Shown: positions 28,814 through 37,609, counted from the stretch's first letter. The stretch: DNA of 64,000 nucleotides from an uncultured Lachnospiraceae bacterium (GCA_902781655.1 CACZJZ010000013.1:1-64000), one strand, 5' to 3'. Notes: generated by a model not told the origin, from the letters alone. Program-made: numbers and translations.

Positions 28814-28841
28814 ATGATAACACATCCCCGATACAATGCAA
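28814..28841 (-). promoter_or_regulatory. groESL promoter
   Basis: Minus strand TTGCAT, 16 bp, TATCAT, ending 12 bp before CIRCE, so the operator covers the transcription start region. Confidence 0.7.
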
Positions 28842-28893
28842 GCATGAATTTCACGTTTCACAATTTGTTAATAATTGGTAGATTGTCCATGAC

Positions 28894-28940
28894 AAGTTCA
28901 GCTTGTTCGGGACAAAAATTGTCCCGAACAAGCTGAACTT
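28894..28940. repeat. Perfect inverted repeat with 22-nt arms
   Basis: Arms of 22 nt (from AAGTTCAGCTTG to its exact complement) around a 3-nt AAA loop, ending 1 nt before the stop codon of the 84-residue gene. It lacks a T-run on either strand. The likely role is a 3'-end structure or termination of that transcript before the groESL promoter. Confidence 0.8.
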
Positions 28941-28941
28941 C

Positions 28942-29196
28942 TTATGCCATCTTCCAGCTCACGCCGTACATCTGTTCCATCAGTTTGCGAAGCTCGTCCT
29001 TCATGCCGAGGCAGGCGGACTGTTCATCCCTGAACCGCAGGATGCCTACCTTCTGCCTGTGATCACTGAAGTAAACCTCCCACTGATCGCCGGCTCTGTC
29101 CATGCAGATCCGGCCGTTGTGAGAGCCATTCAGCTTGTAAAGTTTCGACGGGACAAGGTGTTCCTTCAGAAAAGTGTGCAATTCTTTACTTGTCAT
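28942..29196 (-). CDS. Small protein resembling Imm59-type immunity proteins
   Basis: 84 residues, no signal peptide or membrane span, probably cytosolic. The pattern Y-x-LNG followed by RAGDQWEVYFSDHRQKVG, FRDEQSACLGMKDELRKLM recalls the Imm59 immunity-protein family (a W-x-VYY/F-S-x-R core, then F-x-x-E-x-x-AC), but this is from memory of the motif and is tentative. No toxin gene is adjacent. The start has a GAGAG-type site. It is expressed alone from a promoter framed by two identical operators about 150 nt upstream, and is followed by a perfect 22-nt-arm hairpin. Confidence 0.7.
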   Translation of the reverse strand: MTSKELHTFLKEHLVPSKLYKLNGSHNGRICMDRAGDQWEVYFSDHRQKVGILRFRDEQSACLGMKDELRKLMEQMYGVSWKMA

Positions 29197-29325
29197 ATCT
29201 CACTCTCTTTCTTCCCGAATATGCCGTTCGGGCGGGCACAGGATCAACGGTTTGTTGCAGACAAAATATGTGTTTCCCCGGCAGGAACTGAGATCTCAGC
29301 ACACGGGATGCAATGCCCTGCCTTG

Positions 29326-29396
29326 TAGTTTTGAAAACTATATTTACACTATCATTGCATTATCACGATGTCAACATGTAGTTATTAAAACTACAT
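29326..29396 (-). promoter_or_regulatory. Promoter flanked by a duplicated 15-bp palindromic operator
   Basis: TAGTTTTGAAAACTA (29326-29340) and TAGTTATTAAAACTA (29379-29393) agree at 13 of 15 positions. Their centres are 53 bp, about five helical turns, apart. Between them on the minus strand lies TTGACA, 17 bp, TAGTGT (29374-29346). This suggests a dimeric repressor, MarR-like by operator style, that can loop or co-occupy the promoter. It reads toward the 84-residue gene; the regulator is not encoded nearby. Confidence 0.65.
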
Positions 29397-29522
29397 GAAT
29401 ATTTTATAAACATCACAGGCTGTCTGCATGCCCGTTCCCCTCTATATTCCCTGTGCCGCGTTCCTTGCGGTCCTTTGCAGGCGGCGTATAGGGCGCTACT
29501 TGCAAGCTTTTTCCAGTGCAGT

Positions 29523-29578
29523 GCTGCGCCCGCTGGGCGCAGCAAAAACCGCGGGACAGTTCAAGCTGCCCCGCGGTT
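29523..29578 (-). terminator. Double-hairpin terminator after the FMN dehydrogenase
   Basis: On the minus strand a hairpin with arms AACCGCGG/CCGCGGTT is followed by TTTTT, then at once by a second hairpin GCTGCGCCC/GGGCGCAGC. It lies about 75 nt past the stop codon. Confidence 0.8.
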
Positions 29579-29653
29579 TAATCGACACCGTTTCCATTGC
29601 AAATCAGTGGATAGCGTTTCCGTTACAGATCAGAAGATTTTTCACAAAAGCAG

Positions 29654-30667
29654 TCAGCTCCGCACGCAGTCCGATGTGATGGCTTCAAGATTCTTTGCTC
29701 CGCACATCTTCATGGTGTCCACAAGCTCCCCGCCGATCTTGTTCAGATAGCAGGCGACGCCTTCCTCCGCACCGCCGTAAACTGCGGTGACGAAGGGTCT
29801 CGCGATCAGGACGCCATCCGCCCCCATCGCCAGCGCCTTGAAGACATCGACGCCGCTTCGGATGCCGCCGTCCACCAGGATAACCATATCCCTGCCAACC
29901 GCATCCACAATCTCCGGCAGCACCTCCGCGGTGGCCGGACACTGGTCCTGCACTCTGCCGCCATGGTTCGATACCACGATGGCGTCCGCTCCGGCATCTC
30001 TTGCCTTCCGCGCTCCGCGGACCGTCATGATGCCCTTCACGATAAACGGCTTCCCGGCTGCCCGGATAATTTCCCCGAGCTCTTCCACGGATTTTGAACC
30101 GGCCGGCGGATTGAGATTCTGCAGGAACGGAAGTCCCGCCGCGTCCACATCCATCGCCACGGCAAAGCAGCCGGACTGCCCGACCAGCGCAAACTTCTCC
30201 TTCAGCGTATTCACATCCCACGGCTTCACGGTCGGAATGCCGCGCCCGCCGCCTGCCGCGATCGCCTTCACAGCAGCCTTCATCACATCGGGATTCGTCC
30301 CGTCTCCGGTGAACGCCGCGATTCCAAGGTCTGCGCAGGCCCTGACAAGAATGTCATTATACTGGACATCGTTGAGCTTATCGCCGTAATGAAGATTCAC
30401 CGCGCCGACCGGCCCGGCAAAAATCGGATATTTCATGTGGCAGCCGAAGAAATCAAACGAGGTATCCGGTGTGAACGTCTCATGAAGCGTATCCATGTTC
30501 ACACGGATCTTCTTCCACGCGTCATAATTCCGGATAGCCACATCGCCCACGCCCTTTGCTCCGGGTCCCGGCATGTGATTGCCGCACGCCCTGCCATTGC
30601 ATTCCGGGCATGCCTTGCACGGCCCCATGCACTGCCGTGCGTTTTCAAGTAACTCCTGATAAGTCAT
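29654..30667 (-). CDS. FMN-dependent alpha-hydroxy-acid dehydrogenase with Cys-rich N-terminus
   Basis: Belongs to the glycolate oxidase/lactate dehydrogenase TIM-barrel family using FMN. The catalytic histidine is in VVSNHGGR and the FMN-phosphate loop in ILVDGGIRSGVDVFKAL and GADGVLIARP. The N-terminus carries five Cys within about 16 residues (CMGPCKACPECNGRAC), absent from classical members and suggestive of a metal or Fe-S site. The length of 337 fits clostridial relatives of unknown substrate; lactate or another 2-hydroxy acid is plausible. It starts 15 nt after ppdK with AGAGGAG inside the gap, so the two are co-transcribed. Confidence 0.82.
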   Translation of the reverse strand: MTYQELLENARQCMGPCKACPECNGRACGNHMPGPGAKGVGDVAIRNYDAWKKIRVNMDTLHETFTPDTSFDFFGCHMKYPIFAGPVGAVNLHYGDKLNDVQYNDILVRACADLGIAAFTGDGTNPDVMKAAVKAIAAGGGRGIPTVKPWDVNTLKEKFALVGQSGCFAVAMDVDAAGLPFLQNLNPPAGSKSVEELGEIIRAAGKPFIVKGIMTVRGARKARDAGADAIVVSNHGGRVQDQCPATAEVLPEIVDAVGRDMVILVDGGIRSGVDVFKALAMGADGVLIARPFVTAVYGGAEEGVACYLNKIGGELVDTMKMCGAKNLEAITSDCVRS

Positions 30668-30682
30668 ACAGTCTCCTCTGTC

Positions 30683-33316
30683 CTACTGCTTCTCGCGCTC
30701 CAGCTTAATCTGCGCCTGTGCGGCCGCCAGTCTCGCGATCGGCACGCGGAACGGCGAGCAGGAGACGTATGTGAGTCCCACCCGGTTCACAAATTCGATC
30801 GAAGCCGGATCGCCGCCGTGCTCCCCGCAGATGCCGAGATGGATATCCGGGCGCGTCTTCTTACCCTTTTCAACGGCGATCTGAATCAGCTGGCCGACGC
30901 CGTTCTGGTCGAGATGGGCGAATGGATCCTGCTCGTAAATCTTGGACTTGTAATAGTCGGTCAGGAACTTGCCTGCATCGTCTCTCGAGAATCCGAAGGT
31001 CATCTGCGTGAGGTCGTTCGTGCCGAAGCTGAAGAACTCCGCCTCCTCGGCGATCTGATCCGCCATCAGGGCAGCGCGCGGAATCTCGATCATCGTTCCG
31101 ATGTGGTAGCGGATGTCGGAATGCATCTCTTCCTTCACCTTCTCCGCCGTCCCGACGATGATATTCTTGACGAACTTCAGCTCCTTGACGTCGCCGACCA
31201 GCGGCACCATGATCTCCGGCTCGATCGCGTAGCCGTCCTCGCGGCTCACCTCGATGGCAGCCTCCATGACTGCTCTCGTCTGCATTCTCGCAATCTCCGG
31301 GAAGGTGACGGACAGACGGCAGCCGCGGTGGCCCATCATCGGATTGAACTCCTTGAGGTCGTCGCAGCGGCGCTTCACCTCATCGACGGACTTGCCCATC
31401 TCTTCGGCCATCTGGCGGATCTCCGCTTCGGTGTTCGGAACAAACTCATGCAGCGGCGGATCGAGGAAGCGGATCGTGACCGGTCTGCCCTCCATCGCCT
31501 TATACAGTCCCTTGAAGTCGCCCTTCTGGAACGGAATCAGCTCATTCAGCGCGGCCTCTCTCTCCTCCGTGGTGTCGGAGAGGATCATCTTGCGGATCTT
31601 CGGAATGCGGTCCGGATTGAAGAACATATGCTCCGTGCGGCACAGGCCTATGCCCTCCGCACCGAGGCGCACCGCGTTCGCCGCGTCCGTCGGCGTATCG
31701 GCATTGGTCCTTACCTCGAGTCTCCTGTACTTGTCCGCCCAGTTCATGATGCGCTCGAAATTGCCCGAGATCGTCGCTTCCACGGTCGGAATGTCGCCGA
31801 GGTAGATTTTGCCGGTGGAGCCGTCCAGCGAGAGGTAGTCCCCCTCGTGAATTTCGTGATTTCCAAGTTCAAAATACTTCTCCGCCTCGTGAACTTTCAT
31901 GTCGCCGCAGCCGGAGATGCAGCAGGTGCCCATGCCTCTCGCGACCACCGCCGCGTGGCTCGTCATGCCGCCGCGCATCGTCAGAATGCCCTCCGCGGCG
32001 TGCATGCCGTCGATGTCCTCCGGCGAGGTCTCCTGACGCACCATGATGACACGCTGTCCCTGTGCGTGCGCCGCGACCGCGTCCTCCGCGTTAAAATATA
32101 CGCGCCCCGCGGCAGCGCCCGGAGAAGCCGGAAGCGCCTGCCCGATTTCCCGCGCGAGCTTCAGTTTTGTCTGATCAAAGCCGGGATGCAGCAGCTGATC
32201 GAGCGACTGCGGCTCGATGCGGAGCACCGCCTCCTTCTCGTCGATCATGCCCTCGTCCACAAGGTCGCAGGCGATCTGAATGGCGGCCTGCGCGGTCCGC
32301 TTGCCGTTTCTGGTCTGCAGGAAGAACAGATGCCCGTCCTCGATCGTGAACTCCATATCCTGCATATCCCTGTAGTGGTTCTCGAGGCTCTTCGCGAGCT
32401 TCATGAATTCCTCGTAGCAGGCCGGAAGATCCTCCGCCAGCTTCGTGATCGGCTGCGGCGTGCGGATGCCGGCGACAACGTCCTCGCCCTGCGCATTGAT
32501 GAGATACTCTCCGAAAATGCCCTTCGCGCCGGTGGCCGGATTTCTTGTGAACGCGACGCCCGTCCCCGAGGTATTCCCCATATTACCGAAGACCATGGAC
32601 TGGACGTTCACCGCCGTGCCGAGTTCATAGGGAATATCATACATTCTGCGGTACGTGTTTGCTCTCGGGTTATCCCAGGAGCGGAAGACCGCCTTGATGG
32701 CTTCCATCAGCTGCACCCGCGGATCCTGTGGGAAGTCCTCGCCCTGCTGCTCGCGATAAAGCTTCTTGTACTCCGCGATCACATTCTGCAGATCCTCCGC
32801 CTGCAGCTCCGTGTCGTAGACATACCCGTGCTTTTTCTTCTCGTCCTCCAGAATCGCGTCGAAGAGCGTCTTGGGCTGTCCCATGACCACGTCCGAGAAC
32901 ATCTGGATGAAACGGCGGTAAGAGTCATAGGCAAATCTCGGATTGCCCGTCTTTCTGGCAAAACCTGCGACGGACCTGTCATTGAGTCCGAGGTTCAGGA
33001 TAGTATCCATCATCCCGGGCATGGAAACCGGTGCGCCGGAGCGGACCGACACAAGCAGAGGATCGTTCTCATCCCCGAATTTCTTGCCGCGCACGCCTTC
33101 GAGCCATTCCAGCGCGTCAAAGATCTGCTTCTTTGTCTCGTCGTTGATCTCCCTGCCGTCGTTGTAGTAATCCGTGCAAGCCTCGGTGGAAATAGTAAAT
33201 CCAGGCGGAACCGGCATGCCCAGATTTGTCATCTCGGCCAGATTTGCCCCCTTGCCGCCGAGAAGATTGCGCATCTTCGCGTTTCCCTCTTCGAACTTGT
33301 AGACCCTCTTGTTCAT
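30683..33316 (-). CDS. ppdK: Pyruvate, phosphate dikinase
   Basis: Interconverts pyruvate, ATP and Pi with PEP, AMP and PPi; in anaerobes it serves PPi-linked glycolysis or gluconeogenesis. It has the N-terminal nucleotide-binding domain (FEEGNAKMRNLLGGKGANLA), the phosphohistidine in GGMTSHAAVVARGMGTCC, and the C-terminal PEP/pyruvate barrel with the active-site loop GICGEHGGDPASIEF. The start at 33316 is chosen because it matches the family N-terminus and has AAAGGG upstream. The length of 877 is typical. Confidence 0.96.
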   Translation of the reverse strand: MNKRVYKFEEGNAKMRNLLGGKGANLAEMTNLGMPVPPGFTISTEACTDYYNDGREINDETKKQIFDALEWLEGVRGKKFGDENDPLLVSVRSGAPVSMPGMMDTILNLGLNDRSVAGFARKTGNPRFAYDSYRRFIQMFSDVVMGQPKTLFDAILEDEKKKHGYVYDTELQAEDLQNVIAEYKKLYREQQGEDFPQDPRVQLMEAIKAVFRSWDNPRANTYRRMYDIPYELGTAVNVQSMVFGNMGNTSGTGVAFTRNPATGAKGIFGEYLINAQGEDVVAGIRTPQPITKLAEDLPACYEEFMKLAKSLENHYRDMQDMEFTIEDGHLFFLQTRNGKRTAQAAIQIACDLVDEGMIDEKEAVLRIEPQSLDQLLHPGFDQTKLKLAREIGQALPASPGAAAGRVYFNAEDAVAAHAQGQRVIMVRQETSPEDIDGMHAAEGILTMRGGMTSHAAVVARGMGTCCISGCGDMKVHEAEKYFELGNHEIHEGDYLSLDGSTGKIYLGDIPTVEATISGNFERIMNWADKYRRLEVRTNADTPTDAANAVRLGAEGIGLCRTEHMFFNPDRIPKIRKMILSDTTEEREAALNELIPFQKGDFKGLYKAMEGRPVTIRFLDPPLHEFVPNTEAEIRQMAEEMGKSVDEVKRRCDDLKEFNPMMGHRGCRLSVTFPEIARMQTRAVMEAAIEVSREDGYAIEPEIMVPLVGDVKELKFVKNIIVGTAEKVKEEMHSDIRYHIGTMIEIPRAALMADQIAEEAEFFSFGTNDLTQMTFGFSRDDAGKFLTDYYKSKIYEQDPFAHLDQNGVGQLIQIAVEKGKKTRPDIHLGICGEHGGDPASIEFVNRVGLTYVSCSPFRVPIARLAAAQAQIKLEREKQ

Positions 33317-33452
33317 TTTGTACCCTTTCTGCACATAGCCATGTGCCGTGATCTATTGAACACCGCCCCTCTTTTCAGATCTGCGGATGGTTCCATGATA
33401 GCAGCGCCGTTTCGCCCGGTACCCGTTTTCTGCCCTGAGTAAATGTGTCCGG

Positions 33453-34310
33453 TCAGACCGGTGCGCCGTCCTTCAGCTCCGGTACGAAACTGTCGAAAAT
33501 CATGACGTCAAAATGCCCCTCTGCCTCCTCCAGCTCCTTCTCGCTCCGGACGGTCCAGGCCGCAGCCAGGTTCCGGAAAAGTCCATGGCACAGACAGCGG
33601 GACGGATTGTGGCGGTATTTCACATTGTATGCGATGAAATCAGGGGCGGTATAGCAGTTCCAGAGAAGGAACTGCAGTGTGAACAGAAAAACAGTCTTAT
33701 GGAAGACGCCGCGCATCTTCGGATCATACAGAAAACCGTCCGACAGCTGTCCGCGCATCACACTGGAATGATGTCTGCGGTACCAGCCAAGCACAAGCGG
33801 ATTGAACGATTCGATGCAGTACTCCGCTGTGTATTCCTTCTGATATGCCGTCAGCATGGCATCGATCGGCGGGCAAAGCGACATATCCGTGTCCTCCGTC
33901 TTGTACTCCACGATCATCGGCACCCTGCCGCGCACAAGAGAGAGTACCTCCGAAAATTTCGGCATATGCTGACCGGACCCGCAGAGCGGCATCCGCGAGA
34001 GTTCATCATAGGTATAGTCCTTTACCCTGCCATCCACGCCGCATACTCGTTTTAACGTCAGGTCGTGAAAGACCACCGGCACCCGGTCCTTCGACATCTG
34101 CACATCAAGCTCGATCCCGAATCCGGCCTCCACCGCCCTTGCAAAGGCCGGCAGGGAATTCTCCGGCGCCTCCGAGCGATTGTCAAACAGCCCGCGGTGC
34201 GCAAACAATTTTGTCCGAAACGCCGATCTGTCCGGCTTGTGTACCACGCGCGGACAGATCAGAATGAAATATACAATTACAAGAATCAGAACAACTCTCA
34301 GTGCTGCCAC
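33453..34310 (-). CDS. Membrane-anchored glycerophosphodiester phosphodiesterase
   Basis: GDPD-family enzyme cleaving glycerophosphodiesters to glycerol-3-phosphate and an alcohol. The first 20 residues are a membrane span (LRVVLILVIVYFILICPRVV). The catalytic start motif FAHRGLFDNRSEAPENS holds the His-Arg and Glu; the metal site GIELDVQMSKDRVPVVFHD follows. The start is GTG with AAGGGA upstream. The active domain may face either side of the membrane; the charged residues after the span do not settle it. The gene lies alone between the hydrolase and ppdK. Confidence 0.86.
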   Translation of the reverse strand: MAALRVVLILVIVYFILICPRVVHKPDRSAFRTKLFAHRGLFDNRSEAPENSLPAFARAVEAGFGIELDVQMSKDRVPVVFHDLTLKRVCGVDGRVKDYTYDELSRMPLCGSGQHMPKFSEVLSLVRGRVPMIVEYKTEDTDMSLCPPIDAMLTAYQKEYTAEYCIESFNPLVLGWYRRHHSSVMRGQLSDGFLYDPKMRGVFHKTVFLFTLQFLLWNCYTAPDFIAYNVKYRHNPSRCLCHGLFRNLAAAWTVRSEKELEEAEGHFDVMIFDSFVPELKDGAPV

Positions 34311-34413
34311 GTTCCCTTGCTCCCGAACAGATTCTGAATCAATGTATTTATTTTACCATGAAGCGGGACTGCCTGCCATAACAAAGCGGGACCGTTCCCC
34401 GGAGCGATGCCGG

Positions 34414-35553
34414 TTATTTTGCCAGATGCCTGCGGAAGAAATCGCACTCATCGTCGTTGCACTGATCCGCCTCGTCGAGCTTCACGTTCACATGGAACAC
34501 ATGCACCATGAAGGCCTGTTCCTTCTTTCCGTAGACATGCAGCTCCGCTTCCGCGCCGAGCGACCGAAGATGCTGCTCCATGGGCTCCGCCATCGGCAGC
34601 AGAAAATCGTGGGAGGCACTCATGACAAAGGCGGGCGGAAAGTCCTTTGTCTGATAATTCCAGGAATCCACCAGCTTCGCGGCGAGATCACGGTCCGTGT
34701 CGCCGACAAAGGCGCCGAACGCTTCATCCTGACCGCCGCTCATCATGGTGACCATATCATAGACACCACAGTTCAGAGCGCAGGCCCGCACCGTGAGTCT
34801 GTCGAAGGGCACCGTAAACGAATATGTCTCATCCGGTACGAGATTCTCTGCAGGGATATCCCTTGTCTTCTCATCCGGCTCGCCCGCCGCCCTGTACTGG
34901 TCCATCGTGAATGCCACGGCCTCGCGGCGGGCGCCGGCGATCGGGAAGCTCTGCTCATACAGCGCCCGGAATGCGGGACTCGTCATCAGGGTGCAGTACC
35001 AGGACGCCATCTGTCCGCCGGCGGAATCGCCGAGGATAAACACATTCCTGCGGTCAAGGCCATACTTTTCGGCGTTGGCGGCGACCCAGCACATGCAGCG
35101 GTTCACATCGATAAATTCCGCCGGGAACGCGTTTTCCGGAGCCAGACGGTACGTGAAATTGACGACCGCGAACCCGCGCTCCGCGAGGCTCATGCAGTAG
35201 TACTGATAAAGCTCCTTTTCTCCGTACATCCATCCGCCGCCGTGGATGCTAATGATAACGGGCAGCCGGTCGAGCACGGCGCCCTCGTACGTCCTGCCAT
35301 TTCCGTCCGTCACGGTCACCCGGGCCGACTCTGCCATATCCAGCAGAATCTGTCCCTTCCGGACGGCCTTCTTCGGATAATACAGGTCCAGCGAATTCCA
35401 GTGCCCGTACGGCCCGTAGAGAAGATTGTCGATCCTCACCACATCGTCCGGCTGTCGGTTTCCCGCGTCCCTTGCCGCGTCGCCGCACTTCCAGCTCGTC
35501 CGCATCCCCTCTGCCATCCGCTTCAGTGACTCATACTGTTCTTCCGACATCAT
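34414..35553 (-). CDS. Alpha/beta hydrolase of the HSL/esterase type
   Basis: Carboxylesterase-like protein of 379 residues. The oxyanion motif HGGGW and the nucleophile elbow GDSAGG (ILGDSAGGQMASWYC) are clear; the acid is likely Asp in SASHDFLLPM, and the His in MVHVFHVN. An N-terminal helical region (MMSEEQYESLKRMAEGMRTS) of about 60 residues precedes the fold. The start at 35553 has GGAGG upstream; the next Met (35550) is equally possible, and the longer open frame is not conserved. No signal peptide. The substrate is unknown. Confidence 0.84.
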   Translation of the reverse strand: MMSEEQYESLKRMAEGMRTSWKCGDAARDAGNRQPDDVVRIDNLLYGPYGHWNSLDLYYPKKAVRKGQILLDMAESARVTVTDGNGRTYEGAVLDRLPVIISIHGGGWMYGEKELYQYYCMSLAERGFAVVNFTYRLAPENAFPAEFIDVNRCMCWVAANAEKYGLDRRNVFILGDSAGGQMASWYCTLMTSPAFRALYEQSFPIAGARREAVAFTMDQYRAAGEPDEKTRDIPAENLVPDETYSFTVPFDRLTVRACALNCGVYDMVTMMSGGQDEAFGAFVGDTDRDLAAKLVDSWNYQTKDFPPAFVMSASHDFLLPMAEPMEQHLRSLGAEAELHVYGKKEQAFMVHVFHVNVKLDEADQCNDDECDFFRRHLAK

Positions 35554-35737
35554 GATTGTAATACTCCTCCTGCGGCAGTCGTTTTGATGGCACAGATCAC
35601 CCCCCGATTGGTTTCTGATGGTACTGACCGTCTTCCCCCTGCCTTGCTTTTCTATATTGTACCATATGGCATGTCTGTCAGTCTTACTCTCAGTGAAAAC
35701 CTGACCGGCCGGAGACGTGCGCCCGCCGGACGCACTC

Positions 35738-35764
35738 AAAAAAGGCCGGACGTAAAGTCCGGCC
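35738..35764 (-). terminator. nptA terminator
   Basis: Minus strand GGCCGGAC/GTCCGGCC stem with a 5-nt loop, followed by TTTTTT, 16 nt after the stop codon of the Na/Pi cotransporter. Confidence 0.9.
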
Positions 35765-35779
35765 TGGCGCAACAAAATT

Positions 35780-37609
35780 CTATTCCTTTTCCTCCGCTGC
35801 CTCGTGCGGCCGCTCCGTCAGCTGATTGTCCTCCAGAAAAACGCTGAATTTCATCTGCTGCAGCGCCATATCAGCGAGGTTCACGCAGCTGTTGCCGATC
35901 CGGTCGAGGCTGTGCAGCAGGGCGTTGAACGGTCCGGTGAGGCGGGGACTGCACTTGCCCTTGCTCACGCGCTCCATGTGCGCCTGCCGCATCTTCTCAT
36001 CGAGGCTGTCCACTTCGTCCTTCTCCGCCTCCAGCTCATCCATGTCAAAATCCGCCCCTTCTGTGATGGCCTGCATGGCGTCTGTGTACATCGCAAGAAT
36101 TTTGCCCGCCGCCTTGCGGAGATCCTTCATCGCGTCCTTAGAATAGTAGAGCTGTCCCTGAGTGCCGTCGCCGGCATACTCGACATTGCCAGAGGACCGG
36201 ACAATAGTCCCTCTCTTCTTCCTGCCGTTCTCCTCCTTGCGGCGCACGAGCACGCCGACGCTGCCGATATTGCCCGCCACTTCTCCGCAGAGGGCGGAGA
36301 TCCGGTCGATATCGCCGAGGATGAACATGATGCCCGTCGCCTGTTTTGCCTGCTCCTCGGAGAGCGCACCGGAGGAAAAAATCTTCTCAAGATAATCGCT
36401 GATCTTTGCCGAGAGCTTCCGCTCCGTCTCGGATTTTGAACGGACGAGCGACAGCTCCGCGGCCTGCGCGTCCGGATCCTTCCCGGAAAGTGTGTTGATA
36501 CCGTTCAGCATCACCTTCACCATCCCGGAGCAGCGCAGGATCTCCTTTGCCGCGAGATGCAGCGCGGAGAGCGGCTGGCTGACCAGACGGTCGTCGAGGT
36601 ACAGAGGCTGCTCCTCCGGCTGCGTTTCATCCCTGCGGTCCGGAATCAGGCAGCAGACGATCTTCACCATGAGCCACAGAAGCGGCGTCCAGACAAGCGT
36701 CATGGTGATATTGAAGCCGGTATGCGCGTTTGCAATCTGACGCGAGATCACTTCGAGTTCATTGCCCTTTGGGGAGATCGCCGTGATCAGCGCCGCATAC
36801 GGCTTCACGAACCAGATGAAGATCAGAGATCCGGTGAGGTTGAAAATGCAATGGGCCGCCGCGGTGCGCTTCGCATCCTTCGTCTGATTCAGCGACGCGA
36901 GCACCGCCGTGATGGTCGTGCCGATATTGTCGCCGAGAAGCACCGGAATCGCGCCGACAAGGCCGATGACAGAATGTACGCCGTCGGGTCCCGCCTGCTG
37001 CGCAACATTCTGGAGTACCGCGATCGTGGCCGAGGAACTCTGCGCGATCAGCGTCATCGCGCAGCCAACCAGCAGCCCGAGAATCGGAATGTGCGCCACG
37101 CGCTGAATCATTGCCGCAAACACCGGGCTCTGCGCGAGCGGCTTCATGACCGTCCCCATCGTGTCGATGCCGAGAAACAGCAGTCCGAATCCCAGAATGG
37201 TCCCGCCGACCGCCTTGACCTGCCTCGTTTTCCCGAAAAAATACACCAGAAATCCGACGGCAATGATGATCCACACATAGTCGCTCAGTTTGAACGCGAT
37301 GAGCTGCGCTGTCATGGTCGTGCCGATGTTTGCGCCGAAAATCACGGAGATAGCCTGCGGCAGTGTCATCAGACCGGCGCTGACAAAGCCGATCGCCATG
37401 ACCGTGGTCGCCGATGAGCTCTGCAGCACAGCGGTCACCAGGGCGCCCGACAGCACACCCATCACCGGATTGATCGTCAGCATACCGAGGATCTTTTTCA
37501 TCTTCTCCCCCGCCGCACGCTGCAGGTTATCGCTCATCATCGTCATGCCGTACAGAAAAATCGCCAGTCCGCCCAGCAGCCCGAACAGAATCTGAACCGG
37601 TTCGCTCAT
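35780..37609 (-). CDS. nptA: Na/Pi cotransporter with C-terminal PhoU-like domain
   Basis: Sodium-coupled phosphate importer of the NptA/PNaS family. Two inverted transport repeats each carry the QSSSAT motif (VLQSSSATTVMAIGF and LIAQSSSATIAVLQN) within about nine membrane spans. Residues about 380-609 form a cytoplasmic PhoU-like helical domain (SLDEKMRQAHMERVSKGKC), a layout common in bacteria. The start at 37609 (MSEPVQILFGLLGG) is preferred, with GAGGAAGAG upstream, over a longer non-conserved reading frame. A Pho-box-like triplet upstream suggests induction by phosphate starvation. Confidence 0.92.
   Translation of the reverse strand: MSEPVQILFGLLGGLAIFLYGMTMMSDNLQRAAGEKMKKILGMLTINPVMGVLSGALVTAVLQSSSATTVMAIGFVSAGLMTLPQAISVIFGANIGTTMTAQLIAFKLSDYVWIIIAVGFLVYFFGKTRQVKAVGGTILGFGLLFLGIDTMGTVMKPLAQSPVFAAMIQRVAHIPILGLLVGCAMTLIAQSSSATIAVLQNVAQQAGPDGVHSVIGLVGAIPVLLGDNIGTTITAVLASLNQTKDAKRTAAAHCIFNLTGSLIFIWFVKPYAALITAISPKGNELEVISRQIANAHTGFNITMTLVWTPLLWLMVKIVCCLIPDRRDETQPEEQPLYLDDRLVSQPLSALHLAAKEILRCSGMVKVMLNGINTLSGKDPDAQAAELSLVRSKSETERKLSAKISDYLEKIFSSGALSEEQAKQATGIMFILGDIDRISALCGEVAGNIGSVGVLVRRKEENGRKKRGTIVRSSGNVEYAGDGTQGQLYYSKDAMKDLRKAAGKILAMYTDAMQAITEGADFDMDELEAEKDEVDSLDEKMRQAHMERVSKGKCSPRLTGPFNALLHSLDRIGNSCVNLADMALQQMKFSVFLEDNQLTERPHEAAEEKE

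Larger units (their letters stand above)
29197..29653. other. Non-coding region with operators, promoter and terminator
   Basis: This 457-bp gap between the small gene and the FMN dehydrogenase stop holds, left to right, a roughly 130-nt leader of the small gene with a CCGAA/TTCGG hairpin near its start codon, the promoter with two operators (29326-29396), a stretch with no recognisable feature (29400-29520), and the terminator pair of the dehydrogenase (29523-29578). No convincing gene is seen; short ORFs on both strands lack ribosome sites. Confidence 0.6.

Noticed and set aside
29197-29300. Short GTG-started ORF of about 33 codons overlapping the 84-residue gene start
   Set aside because: It could be an upstream coupling peptide but has no ribosome-binding site and an unremarkable composition.
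29363-29545. 60-codon ORF on the minus strand in the 29.2-29.6 kb gap
   Set aside because: No ribosome site, no family resemblance, and it spans the operator and promoter.
30818-33442. 874-codon open frame antisense to ppdK
   Set aside because: Shadow of a highly conserved coding sequence; no motif or start signal.
35554-35775. Longer N-terminus of the alpha/beta hydrolase
   Set aside because: It crosses the nptA terminator and the encoded residues are not conserved; a good ribosome site precedes 35553.
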